A stretch of 64,000 nt of DNA from Flavobacterium oncorhynchi (lineage in GTDB: Bacteria > Bacteroidota > Bacteroidia > Flavobacteriales > Flavobacteriaceae): positions 41,950 to 105,949 of the forward strand of contig NZ_MUHA01000004.1 in NCBI RefSeq assembly GCF_002217355.1, in the 5' to 3' direction. The translations under genes were made by a program, and so were the position numbers. Positions within the stretch are counted from its first letter, which is position 1. Every line of letters starts with the position of its first letter. The notes below the pieces were generated by a model that was given only the letters and a program-made list of their open reading frames with translations, was not told where the DNA came from and did not search any database. Of this stretch, positions 53,218 through 62,618 are shown one piece after another.

Positions 53218-55404
53218 ATGCCCCGAAAACGGATTTTTTTGTTTCTTCTTCTATTTCTGAATTGTTTTGTCAATTCAGCGATCGGGCAAACTGAACCCAT
53301 ATCAGAGGCAAAGATCGATAAGCTTATAAAAAAAGCATTGGCTGATTTTAGAGAGTCAAACTTCGAAAAATCATTAATTACTTCCAGAGCGGCACTAAAT
53401 GGTGCAACTAATTCTAAGAATCCTACCTTAATTTCTCGTTCGTACACTATTATTGCAGCAAACTATAATGAATTGTTAGAAGTTGACAAGGCAATCTTCT
53501 TTTACAACAAAAGTTTGTATTATGCCAATAAAACAAAAAACGATTCTATTAAATACAATATTTATAATAATCTAGGAAATATGTACTGTTTTGAAAAAAA
53601 ACAGTTCGAGAAAGGAATTCAATATTATAAAAAATCGATTGTTTATGGTTTGAAAATTAAAGATTTAAGTCAGGTTTATTTTAGTAATGTAAATATTGTC
53701 TGGGCCTATTTTGATATTAAGAAATATGAGGAAGGTTATCCGTATCTAAAATATGTAAATGAGAATAAGAAAAAGTACGGAGATGAGTTGACAGAAATTG
53801 TTGTGAATATGTTTAATGGAATTTATCACAATTTTCGTAATGAGGACAACTTGGCAGATGCTTTTTTTACAAAAGCTATAAAAGCAGGGAAGGATAATAC
53901 TCAAAAGTCTGATTTAGCGTTTGCTCATTTAGAATATTCAAGATTTTTAACTAAAAAAAACAGGCTCAAAGAAGCTTATGAAAATCTTTCTATGTATACC
54001 AAGCTTACTGATGAGTTGTACAATGATGAAAAAATAAAGAAAGCTACTGTTGCAGGTTTTAATCTTGAATTAGACGAATATAAAAGGCAGATTGATAAAG
54101 TCGAGAACGAAAAAGTAGAACAATATCACAGTCTTAAAAAATCAAAAATTATTGTTATTCTGTTTATTTTAATTTCTTTGATTTTGCTGTTTCTGATTAT
54201 TACTTTAATTAAAAATATCAGACTTAAGAAAAAACACAATTTAGAGCTTTTAAAAGCAAAAGAAATCGCAGAGGAAGCCTCACTCTTAAAAACTCAATTT
54301 ATTTCGACTATAAGCCACGAATTGCGTACACCGCTTTATGGTGTGGTTGGTATAACGAATATGCTGCTCGATGAACATAAGGAATTATCACGAAGCGAGC
54401 ATTTAAGTGCCTTGAAATTTTCTGCCAGATATTTATTGTCACTTGTAAATGACATTCTTCAAATCAATAAAATTGAAGAAAATAAAGTGGTGCTGGAGAA
54501 CTTAACATTTAATATTTCTGATGAGATAACTGTAATCAAGAATTCTCTTTCTTTCTTATCTCAAAAAAATAATAATAAAATAAATATAGATATAGACGAC
54601 AAGATTCCAGAGTATTTAATTGGAGATAAACTTCGGTTGGCTCAAATTTTAATGAACTTAGTTAGTAATGCTTTAAAATTTACTAAAAATGGTGAAGTCG
54701 ATATTGTAGTTAAACTTGACCGAATCGAAGGGAAGTTTTACTTTTTAGATTTTCTAATTAAAGACAATGGAGTAGGTATAGCTGCTGTTGATCAAAATAA
54801 AATTTTTGAAAAATTTGTTCAAGTGGGAAGAAAAGATGAAGATTATCAAGGAACTGGTCTGGGACTTAGTATAGTAAAAAGACTATTGGGGCTTTTTGGA
54901 AGTACAATCAGTGTAGAAAGTGATCTCGGTAAGGGAACAGCTTTCTCTTTTAAAGTTCCATTTGAGCATGATCCTCAGAAAACTAAAAAGATTATAGAAG
55001 AGATTGAAGTTGATTTAACATCCAATGAAATCTATAAAATTTTAATTGTTGAAGACAATTTGATTAATCAGTTGGTAACGAAGAAGATTATTGAGAAAAA
55101 TAACTATATCTGTTCTGTTGTAGACGATGGATTTGGAGCTTTAAAGATATTAGAAACCGAAGAGTTTGATCTTATTTTAATGGATATTAATATGCCTTTA
55201 ATGAATGGATTTGAAACCACAAAAAGAATTCGTCTTTTAGGGATAAAAACCCCCATAGTTGCCTTGACTGCTTTTGATAAAGATGAAATAACAGATGAAG
55301 CAATTTCATCAGGAATAAATGATATTATTGTGAAACCGTTTGAACCTGTTAAGCTGTTTAAGATTTTAAACTATTTAATAAATGAAGCAAAAAACGCTGG
55401 TTAA
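53218..55404 (+). CDS. hybrid sensor histidine kinase/response regulator with TPR sensor
   Basis: This 728-residue protein has a signal peptide (1 to about 23), a periplasmic TPR-like repeat region (about 30-290), one membrane helix (311-332), and HisKA with phospho-acceptor His367 in STISHELRTPLYG. A HATPase domain follows (N-box MNLVSNALKFT, G-box GTGLGLSIVKRL). The C-terminal receiver domain has Asp656 in ILMDINMPLMNG. No output DNA-binding domain is present, so the phosphate probably passes to another protein. TATATTTG at 53193-53200 is a likely -7 box. Confidence 0.93.
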   Translation: MPRKRIFLFLLLFLNCFVNSAIGQTEPISEAKIDKLIKKALADFRESNFEKSLITSRAALNGATNSKNPTLISRSYTIIAANYNELLEVDKAIFFYNKSLYYANKTKNDSIKYNIYNNLGNMYCFEKKQFEKGIQYYKKSIVYGLKIKDLSQVYFSNVNIVWAYFDIKKYEEGYPYLKYVNENKKKYGDELTEIVVNMFNGIYHNFRNEDNLADAFFTKAIKAGKDNTQKSDLAFAHLEYSRFLTKKNRLKEAYENLSMYTKLTDELYNDEKIKKATVAGFNLELDEYKRQIDKVENEKVEQYHSLKKSKIIVILFILISLILLFLIITLIKNIRLKKKHNLELLKAKEIAEEASLLKTQFISTISHELRTPLYGVVGITNMLLDEHKELSRSEHLSALKFSARYLLSLVNDILQINKIEENKVVLENLTFNISDEITVIKNSLSFLSQKNNNKINIDIDDKIPEYLIGDKLRLAQILMNLVSNALKFTKNGEVDIVVKLDRIEGKFYFLDFLIKDNGVGIAAVDQNKIFEKFVQVGRKDEDYQGTGLGLSIVKRLLGLFGSTISVESDLGKGTAFSFKVPFEHDPQKTKKIIEEIEVDLTSNEIYKILIVEDNLINQLVTKKIIEKNNYICSVVDDGFGALKILETEEFDLILMDINMPLMNGFETTKRIRLLGIKTPIVALTAFDKDEITDEAISSGINDIIVKPFEPVKLFKILNYLINEAKNAG

Positions 55405-55425
55405 GAGGGTGATACATAAAATAAT

Positions 55426-55476
55426 AAACACGAATTTCACGAATTAGCACTAAATTAGTTTGTGAAATTCGTGTTT
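55426..55476. repeat. inverted repeat of the ACACGAATTTCAC family
   Basis: AAACACGAATTTCAC (55426-55440) and its exact complement (55462-55476) form a 15-bp stem around a 21-nt loop. It lies between the convergent kinase and helicase genes and can terminate both. Related copies are at 969-1063 and 60253-60322. Confidence 0.85.
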
Positions 55477-55502
55477 AGTATTGAATTATATTCTGTTATG
55501 TA

Positions 55503-56750
55503 TTAATACCAGCGTTTTTTATTTTGTTTAGAAGCATTTGATTTTCTCGATTTATGAGCTCCGCCGCTTCGGTTTGAATTTTTAGGTTTTTCTCCCGCTT
55601 CAGGACTTCCTTCGTGCCAAGGGTAAGGATGGTCTGTAATAGTTTGAACATCTACCTTTATTAATTTCTGAATATCTTTCCAGTATGGATGTTCGTCTTT
55701 TCCACAAAATGAAATTGCAATACCGCCATTTCCTGCACGTCCGGTACGTCCAATTCGGTGTACATAAGTTTCAGGAATATTTGGCAGATCAAAATTGATA
55801 ACATAAGGAAGTTGTTCAATGTCAATTCCTCTTGCAGCGATATCAGTAGCTACAAGCACGCCAACTTCTTTGTTTTTAAAAGCATCTAAAACACGTTGTC
55901 TTGCATTTTGAGATTTATCTCCGTGAATTGCTTCAGCAGGAATATCTTTTTTTCTAAGTGCCTTTACAACATTATCCGCTCCGTGTTTTGTTCTAGAAAA
56001 AACAAGGACATTCGATAAGTTTTCGTTTTTTATCAAATGGTATAATAAATTTCTTTTTTCTGTTTTATCAACAAAATAAATACGCTGTTCTACATTTTCG
56101 GCAGTTGAAGAAACCGGAGAAACTTCTACTTTTTCTGGATCTTGTAAAAACATTTCAGCCAGTTCGCGAATTGCTAAAGGCATTGTAGCAGAGAAAAGTA
56201 AAGTTTGTCTGTTTTTTGGAGTCAGTTTTACAATCTTCTTTACATCATTTATAAAACCCATATCAAGCATTTGATCCGCTTCATCAAGAACTAGAGTATG
56301 CAAATGATTAAAATCTAGAAAACCTTGTTTATGTAAATCAAGCAAGCGGCCTGGAGTAGCTACTAAAATATCTACACCATTTTTTAAAGCTTCAACCTGC
56401 GGGTTTTGTGAAACACCGCCAAAAATAGTCAGCTGTGTCAGGTTTGTATATTTAGCATAAGTGTCAAAACTTTGACCAATTTGTACTGCTAGTTCACGAG
56501 TAGGGGTAACTACAAGAGCGCGAATTTGTTTGGCCTTTTTTGAAGAACCTACAATTCGGTGTAATTGATGTATGATAGGAATTGCAAATGCTGCAGTTTT
56601 TCCCGTACCTGTTTGCGCGCAGCCAATTAAATCTCGCCCAGCCAAAACAATCGGAATTGATTTTTCCTGAATTGGGGTAGGATTTAAGTAGCCTTCTTCA
56701 AATACGGCCTTTTGTATACTTTTTGAAAGTGATAAATCTTCGAATAACAT
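55503..56750 (-). CDS. DEAD-box RNA helicase (RhlE-like)
   Basis: This 415-residue ATP-dependent RNA helicase shows all motifs in order: the Q-motif PTPIQEKSIP, AQTGTGKTAAF (Walker A), PTRELAVQI, DEAD (motif II), SAT (III), DIAARGID (V) and HRIGRTGRAG (VI). The short basic C-terminal tail (RSGGAHKSRKSNASKQNKK) is typical of RhlE-type proteins. It acts in ribosome assembly or RNA turnover, often at low temperature. Confidence 0.94.
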   Translation of the reverse strand: MLFEDLSLSKSIQKAVFEEGYLNPTPIQEKSIPIVLAGRDLIGCAQTGTGKTAAFAIPIIHQLHRIVGSSKKAKQIRALVVTPTRELAVQIGQSFDTYAKYTNLTQLTIFGGVSQNPQVEALKNGVDILVATPGRLLDLHKQGFLDFNHLHTLVLDEADQMLDMGFINDVKKIVKLTPKNRQTLLFSATMPLAIRELAEMFLQDPEKVEVSPVSSTAENVEQRIYFVDKTEKRNLLYHLIKNENLSNVLVFSRTKHGADNVVKALRKKDIPAEAIHGDKSQNARQRVLDAFKNKEVGVLVATDIAARGIDIEQLPYVINFDLPNIPETYVHRIGRTGRAGNGGIAISFCGKDEHPYWKDIQKLIKVDVQTITDHPYPWHEGSPEAGEKPKNSNRSGGAHKSRKSNASKQNKKRWY

Positions 56751-56873
56751 ATCTTAGTAATTAAGATTTTAGTTTTAAGTACTAAAATCTGTGCAAAGAT
56801 AGGTTTATTCGGTCAATCGTTTATTTGATTCTTGTATTATTTGGGAAATGTGTGGTTTTAAAGTAGTTGTTCT

Positions 56874-57920
56874 TCATTGAGATTTTTCTTTTTCGTTATT
56901 GGCTTTCACAAAATCGGTAACCAAATAACCAATTAATTTTCCAATTAAATTGTTGTTTGGAGAATCAGCTAAATCTGGTGCACCTTCGCAAATATGAAGA
57001 TATGCTGCATTTTTATGCTGTCCGAAAAAAGAAATAAATTGTCTGAGTTCTTCAACCGAAAATCCGCTTATAGTCATTGCACTGCTGGCAATGTTAGGAA
57101 TTGCATCTAAGTCAATCTCAATTCCAAATGAATCAGTTTTGATAAATTCGAGTGCAAGAGCCATTTCTTTGTCAAAGTCTTTTTCTTTACGAATATTGAC
57201 GCTGTCATAAGTATTGTAGCGAACGCGGTCTTCTAGTTTTTTAATAATGTCTAAAACGCTTTTTGAAGTATAATTTTCATGTAATCCAAAAATGAAATAT
57301 TTTTTTAAGAAACCTTCTTCGTAAGCATATGAAAAACCATTTCCGCTGTGACGACCTTCCAGAATTCTAAAATCTGAATGGGCATCAAAATTTATGGCGT
57401 TAATGGGTTTTCCTTTGGCTAAAGCAGAACCTTTAATATTTCCATAGGCATTATTATGACCGCCGCCAATTATAATTGGAGTTTTTCCAGCTTTAATTAT
57501 AGTAAAAATAATATGCGAAACCTCTTTATCAATTTTTTCTACTAATTGACTTAATTTAGATCGGTCATCAATGTCGTTAAAGTCGAGCTTTTCAACATTG
57601 CGCATTTCTTCGGCAACATTAAGCTGTCCTAAAACTATAATCTGGCTGCCTTTGCAAAATCGATTATGCTGAATATTGGCAATACTTTTTATAGCGCTAT
57701 CCCAAGCAGAAGCAGCTCCAGGTCTACCGTAGTTAGCACGCACGCCTATGTCTTCTGGGATTCCCAAGAGAACATATTTTGCTTCGCTTTCTTGTAAAAA
57801 TTTGATTTTATCAGCTCCCTTAGGAATGACAATCATTTTTTCTCCAAATTTTATTTCGCCGCTTCGATGATTTGTGACTTTTGCCAAATCATTGACTGTA
57901 AAAGGAATTAGTTTTTCCAT
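56874..57920 (-). CDS. hutG: formimidoylglutamase
   Basis: This 348-residue ureohydrolase (arginase family) hydrolyses N-formimidoyl-L-glutamate to glutamate and formamide, the last step of histidine degradation. Manganese sites are seen in GGGHNNAYGN, NFDAHSDFR and EIDLDAIP. The assignment to HutG rather than arginase or agmatinase rests on family look and on hutI 1 kb away, so it is good but not certain. The gene is divergent from the coiled-coil protein at 58018. Confidence 0.85.
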   Translation of the reverse strand: MEKLIPFTVNDLAKVTNHRSGEIKFGEKMIVIPKGADKIKFLQESEAKYVLLGIPEDIGVRANYGRPGAASAWDSAIKSIANIQHNRFCKGSQIIVLGQLNVAEEMRNVEKLDFNDIDDRSKLSQLVEKIDKEVSHIIFTIIKAGKTPIIIGGGHNNAYGNIKGSALAKGKPINAINFDAHSDFRILEGRHSGNGFSYAYEEGFLKKYFIFGLHENYTSKSVLDIIKKLEDRVRYNTYDSVNIRKEKDFDKEMALALEFIKTDSFGIEIDLDAIPNIASSAMTISGFSVEELRQFISFFGQHKNAAYLHICEGAPDLADSPNNNLIGKLIGYLVTDFVKANNEKEKSQ

Positions 57921-58017
57921 TAAAAAAAAATATTTTTCAAAAATAATATAATTGCGTCAACTTACGTTATTACGATATATTAATTCTTAAATTTGTTTTT
58001 AAAGAAAATTATTCAAT

Positions 58018-58896
58018 ATGGAAAACCCAAAGAACAACAATTCAAGTCTAAAGGCGATAATCGCAGTTTTAGCAGTCCTACTAATTGGTAGCTTAGTGTA
58101 TATTTTTAAACTTTCTTCTGATACTGAAGTGGTTAAAACTGAACTTACAACAACGATGACAGAGAAAGAATCTGTTATGAAAGATTTGCAAGAGTTAAAA
58201 GCGACTTATGATGCTGCAATTGCAGAGAATACTTCAATGTCTGATGAATTAATTCAAGAAAGAGATAAAGTAGTAGCTTTAATGGATGATTTGAACAAAT
58301 CTAAAGGTGATGTTTCTAAATTCAGATCTCAAGTTCAAGCAATGCAAGGTAAAATGAAAACTTTAGTTGCTGAAAACGATGAGTTGAAAAAACAAAATGG
58401 TGTTTTAACTACTCAAAGAGATAGTACTATTGTAGTATTGGGAGAATCTAAAAAGTATAATGAAGTACTAGTTGGTCAAAATGAAGAATTGGCTAAAACC
58501 GTAGAGAGAGGTTCTAAATTATCAGTTTTAAATACTAAAACTGCAGCTTACAAATTGAAAAGCTCAGGAAAACAAGTTGAAACTGATAAAGCAAGCCGTG
58601 CCGATGTTTTGAAAGTAAGCTTTACAATTGCTGAAAATCAAATCGCTAAGTCTGGTGATAAAACGTATTATGTTCAAGTGATTGATTCTAAAAATAACGT
58701 TTTAGGAGATAAGAAAACTGAAAGTTTTGGTGATAAATCATTAACATACAGCTTTAAAACTACTGTTCAATATGAGAACAAAAGTGTAAATGTTACTGAA
58801 GATTTACCTGGTAAAGATTTTGCTAAAGGAACTTATTTTATCAATGTTTTTGATAATGATGAGTTGGTTTCTAAAACAAGCTTCAGTTTAAGATAA
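58018..58896 (+). CDS. membrane-anchored coiled-coil protein of unknown function
   Basis: This 292-residue protein has one N-terminal membrane helix (about 12-30), a long coiled coil (about 35-170, heptads rich in Leu, Glu and Lys) and a C-terminal beta-rich domain (about 180-292) with the end FINVFDNDELVSKTSFSLR. It resembles no named family. It lies between hutG and hutI on the opposite strand, so it is unlikely to be part of the histidine pathway. TAAATTTG at 57988-57995 is a likely -7 box. Confidence 0.75.
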   Translation: MENPKNNNSSLKAIIAVLAVLLIGSLVYIFKLSSDTEVVKTELTTTMTEKESVMKDLQELKATYDAAIAENTSMSDELIQERDKVVALMDDLNKSKGDVSKFRSQVQAMQGKMKTLVAENDELKKQNGVLTTQRDSTIVVLGESKKYNEVLVGQNEELAKTVERGSKLSVLNTKTAAYKLKSSGKQVETDKASRADVLKVSFTIAENQIAKSGDKTYYVQVIDSKNNVLGDKKTESFGDKSLTYSFKTTVQYENKSVNVTEDLPGKDFAKGTYFINVFDNDELVSKTSFSLR

Positions 58897-58933
58897 TACC
58901 ACGTCGCTTAAGTAGTAATACCACTAAAATATT

Positions 58934-58965
58934 AAAGGTCTGTGATTTTTCGCAGACCTTTTTTT
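58934..58965 (+). terminator. terminator after the coiled-coil protein gene
   Basis: AAAGGTCTG (58934-58942) pairs perfectly with CAGACCTTT (58953-58961) around a 10-nt loop, followed by T residues. Confidence 0.88.
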
Positions 58966-58994
58966 ATTGATAGTACTATTTGAAGATATAGTTG

Positions 58995-60230
58995 TTATAT
59001 AATTTTTCCTTCTATAAAAACACTTTCAATTAAATTACTGCCAAATGCATAAGGTATTTGATAGTAAGAAGAAATTGGTTTCGTCAGGATAAGATTGGCC
59101 TTTTTTCCTTTTGTGATACTTCCATGTGTTTCGGAAAGTCCCATTGCATAAGCTCCATTAATTGTTGCTGCGTTTATAGCTTCTTCGGGAGTCATTTTCA
59201 TCTTTATACAAGCTGTTGCTACAACAAAATTCATATTTCCTGAGGGCGTAGAACCTGGGTTGAAATCGGTTGCTAATGCAAGCGGTAAACCTGCTTTGAT
59301 CATTTCGCGGGCTGGAGTATAAGGAATACTTAAAAAGTAAGAACATGATGGCAAAGCAACCGGCATCGTTTCTGTGTCTTTTAAAGCTTCAATATCTTCA
59401 GGATTCATAATTTCAAGATGATCTACAGAAAGGGCTTTAAATTTAACGCCAGCCTGTATTCCGCCAATAGAATTGAATTGGTTTACGTGTATTTTTGGTG
59501 TTAAGCCTGATTCTATTCCTGCATTCATAATTTTTTCGGTTTCTTCAACAGAAAAATAACCGCTTTCGCAGAAAACATCAATATAATCAGCAAGCTTATT
59601 TTGAGCAATTTTAGGAATCATTTGTGTTATGATTTCTTCGATATAACCAGACTTGTTTTCTTTGTAGTGTGTTGGAAAAGCATGAGCTCCCAAAAATGTA
59701 GCTTTTATTGAAATAGGATAATTTTCGGCTAGTTTTTTAATTACGCGAAGCATTTTTAATTCACCTTCAATCGTAAGTCCGTAACCTGATTTTATTTCAA
59801 CAGCACCAGTTCCTAACTGCATTACTTCTTCAAGACGAAGTTTAGATTGTTCGTAAATATCTTCTTCTGAAGTTTCGTTTAATTTTTTAGCCGAATTTAA
59901 TATTCCGCCTCCGCGATTAGCAATTTCTTCGTAAGTAAATCCGTTAATACGATCAACAAATTCCTGTTCGCGATTGCCAGCATAAACAATATGAGTGTGG
60001 CTGTCGCACCAAGATGGCAGAACAGCACGTCCTGTGGCATCGATAACTTCATCGGCATTAATTTCAGGAAGATTTTGCATCAATCCAAAATCAGCAATTA
60101 GATTGTCTTTTATTACTAAAAATGCATTTTTAAGGGTTGGAAGTATTGCCATTTCAGCTCCTGAAACTTTTGATATTGAAGTTTCGCGAACTTGAAGCAG
60201 TTCTTGTATGTTGGTAATTAAAGTAATCAT
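58995..60230 (-). CDS. hutI: imidazolonepropionase
   Basis: This 411-residue amidohydrolase converts 4-imidazolone-5-propanoate to N-formimidoyl-L-glutamate. The metal-binding HTHIVYAGNR, the segment ADYIDVFCESGYFS, the HVNQF and SVDHLEIM blocks, and the late ATDFNPGSTPSGNM are all HutI hallmarks. Its product is the substrate of the nearby hutG. The frame continues to 60266, but the ATG at 60230 (MITLITNIQELLQV) is chosen. hutH and hutU are not in the window. Confidence 0.95.
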   Translation of the reverse strand: MITLITNIQELLQVRETSISKVSGAEMAILPTLKNAFLVIKDNLIADFGLMQNLPEINADEVIDATGRAVLPSWCDSHTHIVYAGNREQEFVDRINGFTYEEIANRGGGILNSAKKLNETSEEDIYEQSKLRLEEVMQLGTGAVEIKSGYGLTIEGELKMLRVIKKLAENYPISIKATFLGAHAFPTHYKENKSGYIEEIITQMIPKIAQNKLADYIDVFCESGYFSVEETEKIMNAGIESGLTPKIHVNQFNSIGGIQAGVKFKALSVDHLEIMNPEDIEALKDTETMPVALPSCSYFLSIPYTPAREMIKAGLPLALATDFNPGSTPSGNMNFVVATACIKMKMTPEEAINAATINGAYAMGLSETHGSITKGKKANLILTKPISSYYQIPYAFGSNLIESVFIEGKII

Positions 60231-60252
60231 TATTTTATGAGATAGGTTTAAA

Positions 60253-60322
60253 AACACAAATTTCACAAATTATCACGTAATATTATGTGAAACTTGTGAA
60301 ATTCGTAAAATTATTTGTGTGC
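60253..60322. repeat. diverged inverted repeat of the ACACGAATTTCAC family
   Basis: AATTTCACAA (60259-60268) pairs with TTGTGAAATT (60294-60303), with an inner TCAC/GTGA stem (60273-60276 and 60287-60290). It sits between the glutaminyl cyclase stop and the hutI start on the same strand and might act as an attenuating hairpin. Confidence 0.6.
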
Positions 60323-60325
60323 GAT

Positions 60326-61375
60326 TTATTCTGAAACGGTTATTTCAAACATTTTCTCCCAATATTTTCCAGTAACAAATATGGTTTTGGTTTGTGGGTT
60401 GTAAGCGATTCCGTTTAATACTTCGGCTTCAGGATGTTTGATGAATTTACGTAAACCAGAAAGGTTTAAAATGCCTTCAACAGCTCCAGAAGTTGGATTT
60501 ATAACTGCAATAGCATCTTTTTGCCAAACATTTGCATAGATCTTTCCGTTAATGTATTCCAATTCGTTAAGGACTTTAATTTTTGAAGTTCCTGAATATA
60601 CATTGATGTAATCAATAAGTTTTTGAGTTTCAGGATCCATCTTCCAGATTTTTTCAGTTCCGTCTGAACGATAAATGTATTTTCCGTCATTTGTCATTCC
60701 CCAGCCTTCAATTTCTTTATCGTAGGTAAATGTTTTTTCAAGTTTTAATGTTTTAGCATCATAAATAAAACCTGTTTTTTCCTGCCAGCTTAATTGGAAA
60801 ACTTTTCCATTTATAAAAGTAATTCCTTCACCAAAATACTCTTTCGGAAGATCTACTTGTTTAATCACTTTTCCAGTTTTATAATCCACAGATCTAAAAT
60901 AAGAATCTCCTTTTTGTCCTGTACTTTCATATAAAACGCCATCATAAAATTCTAAACCTTCTGTAAAAGCTTTGGTGTCGTGCGGATAGGTGTTTACAAC
61001 TTTATAATTCAATAATTTTGGTTCAACACTTGAAATTAATTCAATTCTTTTAGTAGCATCAGATGAATTCCCTCCAAAATAAACAGTTGCTTTTAGATAT
61101 TGATAGCCTAATCTTTGATCTTTTAGTTCAAATTTAAATTTTTCATTTCCTTTTTTACTTCCTACTTTTTTATCGTTAACGAAGTATGCAACACTGTCGA
61201 TTTCTTTCGAATTTGGGTTCGAAATTCCGATTGAAACAGCTTCTTGAGGAAGAAAATGGGCAGGAAAAGCAGAATCGTCAATATTAAATAAAGAATTTTC
61301 ACCTTTATTTTTATCTCCACATCCAATTAATGTAGTTCCTAATAAAATGACAGCTAGGAAGTTATGTTTTTTCAT
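60326..61375 (-). CDS. glutaminyl-peptide cyclotransferase lipoprotein
   Basis: This 349-residue lipoprotein (lipobox LIGC, Cys19) has an N-terminal beta-sandwich extension (about 30-120) and a five-bladed beta-propeller of the plant/bacterial glutaminyl cyclase type. Recognisable stretches are PHDTKAFTEGLEFYDGVLYESTGQ, VFQLSWQEKTGFIYD, EGWGMTNDGKYIYRSDG and NELEYINGKIYANVWQ. It makes N-terminal pyroglutamate on exported proteins. In Bacteroidota many exported proteins begin with Gln after signal cleavage, which gives it substrates. Confidence 0.9.
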   Translation of the reverse strand: MKKHNFLAVILLGTTLIGCGDKNKGENSLFNIDDSAFPAHFLPQEAVSIGISNPNSKEIDSVAYFVNDKKVGSKKGNEKFKFELKDQRLGYQYLKATVYFGGNSSDATKRIELISSVEPKLLNYKVVNTYPHDTKAFTEGLEFYDGVLYESTGQKGDSYFRSVDYKTGKVIKQVDLPKEYFGEGITFINGKVFQLSWQEKTGFIYDAKTLKLEKTFTYDKEIEGWGMTNDGKYIYRSDGTEKIWKMDPETQKLIDYINVYSGTSKIKVLNELEYINGKIYANVWQKDAIAVINPTSGAVEGILNLSGLRKFIKHPEAEVLNGIAYNPQTKTIFVTGKYWEKMFEITVSE

Positions 61376-61430
61376 AGTTTAAAATTTGAATAAGCCAATA
61401 TACAACGATATTTTTATAGCAGCAAAGCTC

Positions 61431-61460
61431 TTGCAAAAATATAAAAAGATTGTATATTTG
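61431..61460 (+). promoter_or_regulatory. ffs: promoter of the SRP RNA gene
   Basis: TTG at 61431-61433, a 19-nt spacer and TATATTTG at 61453-61460 are a perfect Bacteroidota promoter. It ends 4 nt before the first base of the RNA helix. Confidence 0.85.
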
Positions 61461-61464
61461 CACC

Positions 61465-61558
61465 GGCAAGTCCTACACGACCAGCTCCTGCAGACTCCCC
61501 CAGGATGGGAACATAGCAAGGGTACGTGGTTGAGCGGTGCGATGTAGGTCGCTTGCCA
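61465..61558 (+). ncRNA. ffs: signal recognition particle RNA, small bacterial type
   Basis: This RNA of about 94 nt folds into one long hairpin: GGCAAG at the 5' end pairs with CTTGCC at the 3' end, and CCTACA with TGTAGG. The tip carries the conserved Ffh-binding pattern CAGGATGGGAACATAGCAAGG, with a GGAA tetraloop and the asymmetric AGCA bulge. It forms the SRP with Ffh for co-translational membrane targeting. A perfect promoter and T-run flank it. Confidence 0.92.
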
Positions 61559-61602
61559 TTTTTTTTTTTTTTTTTATTGTCCCGAAGTTTCGGGATTTTT
61601 TT
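61559..61602 (+). terminator. ffs: tandem terminators of the SRP RNA gene
   Basis: A run of 17 T (61559-61575) directly follows the closing SRP helix, which can itself serve as terminator stem. A second hairpin TCCCGAA-GT-TTCGGGA (61580-61595) with eight T follows. Confidence 0.85.
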
Positions 61603-61749
61603 TAGAATTAATGTAAAAGTAGTCTTCCTTCGGGAGGATTTTTTTATTTTTGGTCCTTAGTGAAGTTTGAAGTTAAGCGTTAGAGATGAAAATTTTTGTC
61701 TTTTTTTGTAAAACTCAGAACTCACAATTCATAACTCATAACTCAATAA

Positions 61750-62553
61750 ATGAATAAAGTTGTTTTAATTACTGGTGCATCCTCAGGGATCGGAAAATCG
61801 ATTGGTGAATTTTTGCATAAAAAAGGATTCGTTGTATATGGAACCAGCAGAAATCCTGAAAAAGTATTGAATTCTGTTTTTCCGTTAGTGGCTCTGGATG
61901 TTCGAGATGCTGAATCAATTAAACTGGCAGTACATAAAATTATTGCAGCTTCTGGGAGATTGGATATTGTAATTAATAATGCTGGAGTTGGAATTACGGG
62001 GCCTTTGGAAGAAATTCCGATGGAAGAAATTAAAAACAATTTTGAAACCAATTTCTTTGGGCCAATTGAGGTAATGAAATCTGTATTGCCGCAAATGCGT
62101 GAGCAAAAATCTGGTTTAATTATTAATATTACTTCAATTGCGGGCTATATGGGATTGCCTTACAGAAGTGTTTATTCGGCTTCAAAAGGAGCTTTAGAAT
62201 TGATTACAGAGGCTTTGAGAATGGAAGTGAAGCAATTTGGGATTGAAATAACAAATGTGGCTCCTGGAGATTTTGCTACAAATATTGCATCAGGACGTTA
62301 TCATGCGCCGGTTATTCAAGGTTCTGCTTATGAAAAAGTGTATGGAGAGACACTCGCAACGATGGATGAACATGTTGATGCGGGAAGTAATCCAAATGAA
62401 ATGGCTGAAGCTATTTTTAAAATTATTCAACAAGATAAACCAAAAGTTCATTACAAAGTTGGCGCTTTCATGCAAAAGTTTTCGATTGTATTGAAACGTG
62501 CATTGCCAGATAAGGTTTATGAAAAAATGCTGATGAATCATTATAATTTGTAA
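61750..62553 (+). CDS. SDR family NAD(P)-dependent oxidoreductase
   Basis: This 267-residue classical short-chain dehydrogenase has the nucleotide motif TGASSGIG (8-15), the NNAG motif (76-79), catalytic Ser129 and the Y142-x3-K146 pair in YSASKGALE. The form GTSRNPEKV after beta-2 contains an Arg that favours NADP. It is a small-molecule or lipid carbonyl reductase; the substrate is unknown. Confidence 0.9.
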   Translation: MNKVVLITGASSGIGKSIGEFLHKKGFVVYGTSRNPEKVLNSVFPLVALDVRDAESIKLAVHKIIAASGRLDIVINNAGVGITGPLEEIPMEEIKNNFETNFFGPIEVMKSVLPQMREQKSGLIINITSIAGYMGLPYRSVYSASKGALELITEALRMEVKQFGIEITNVAPGDFATNIASGRYHAPVIQGSAYEKVYGETLATMDEHVDAGSNPNEMAEAIFKIIQQDKPKVHYKVGAFMQKFSIVLKRALPDKVYEKMLMNHYNL

Positions 62554-62618
62554 ATGAAAATTAGTTGATTATTTCACGGATATGGCTTTAAACTGATTTT
62601 GTTTTTTTGAAATTACTA

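Larger units (their letters stand above)
61376..61749. other. intergenic stretch carrying the SRP RNA gene
   Basis: The 374 bases contain the SRP RNA promoter, the RNA gene and its terminators. Then come about 150 bp of AT-rich leader before the SDR gene, which end in degenerate AACTCATA tandem words (about 61710-61745). Confidence 0.7.
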
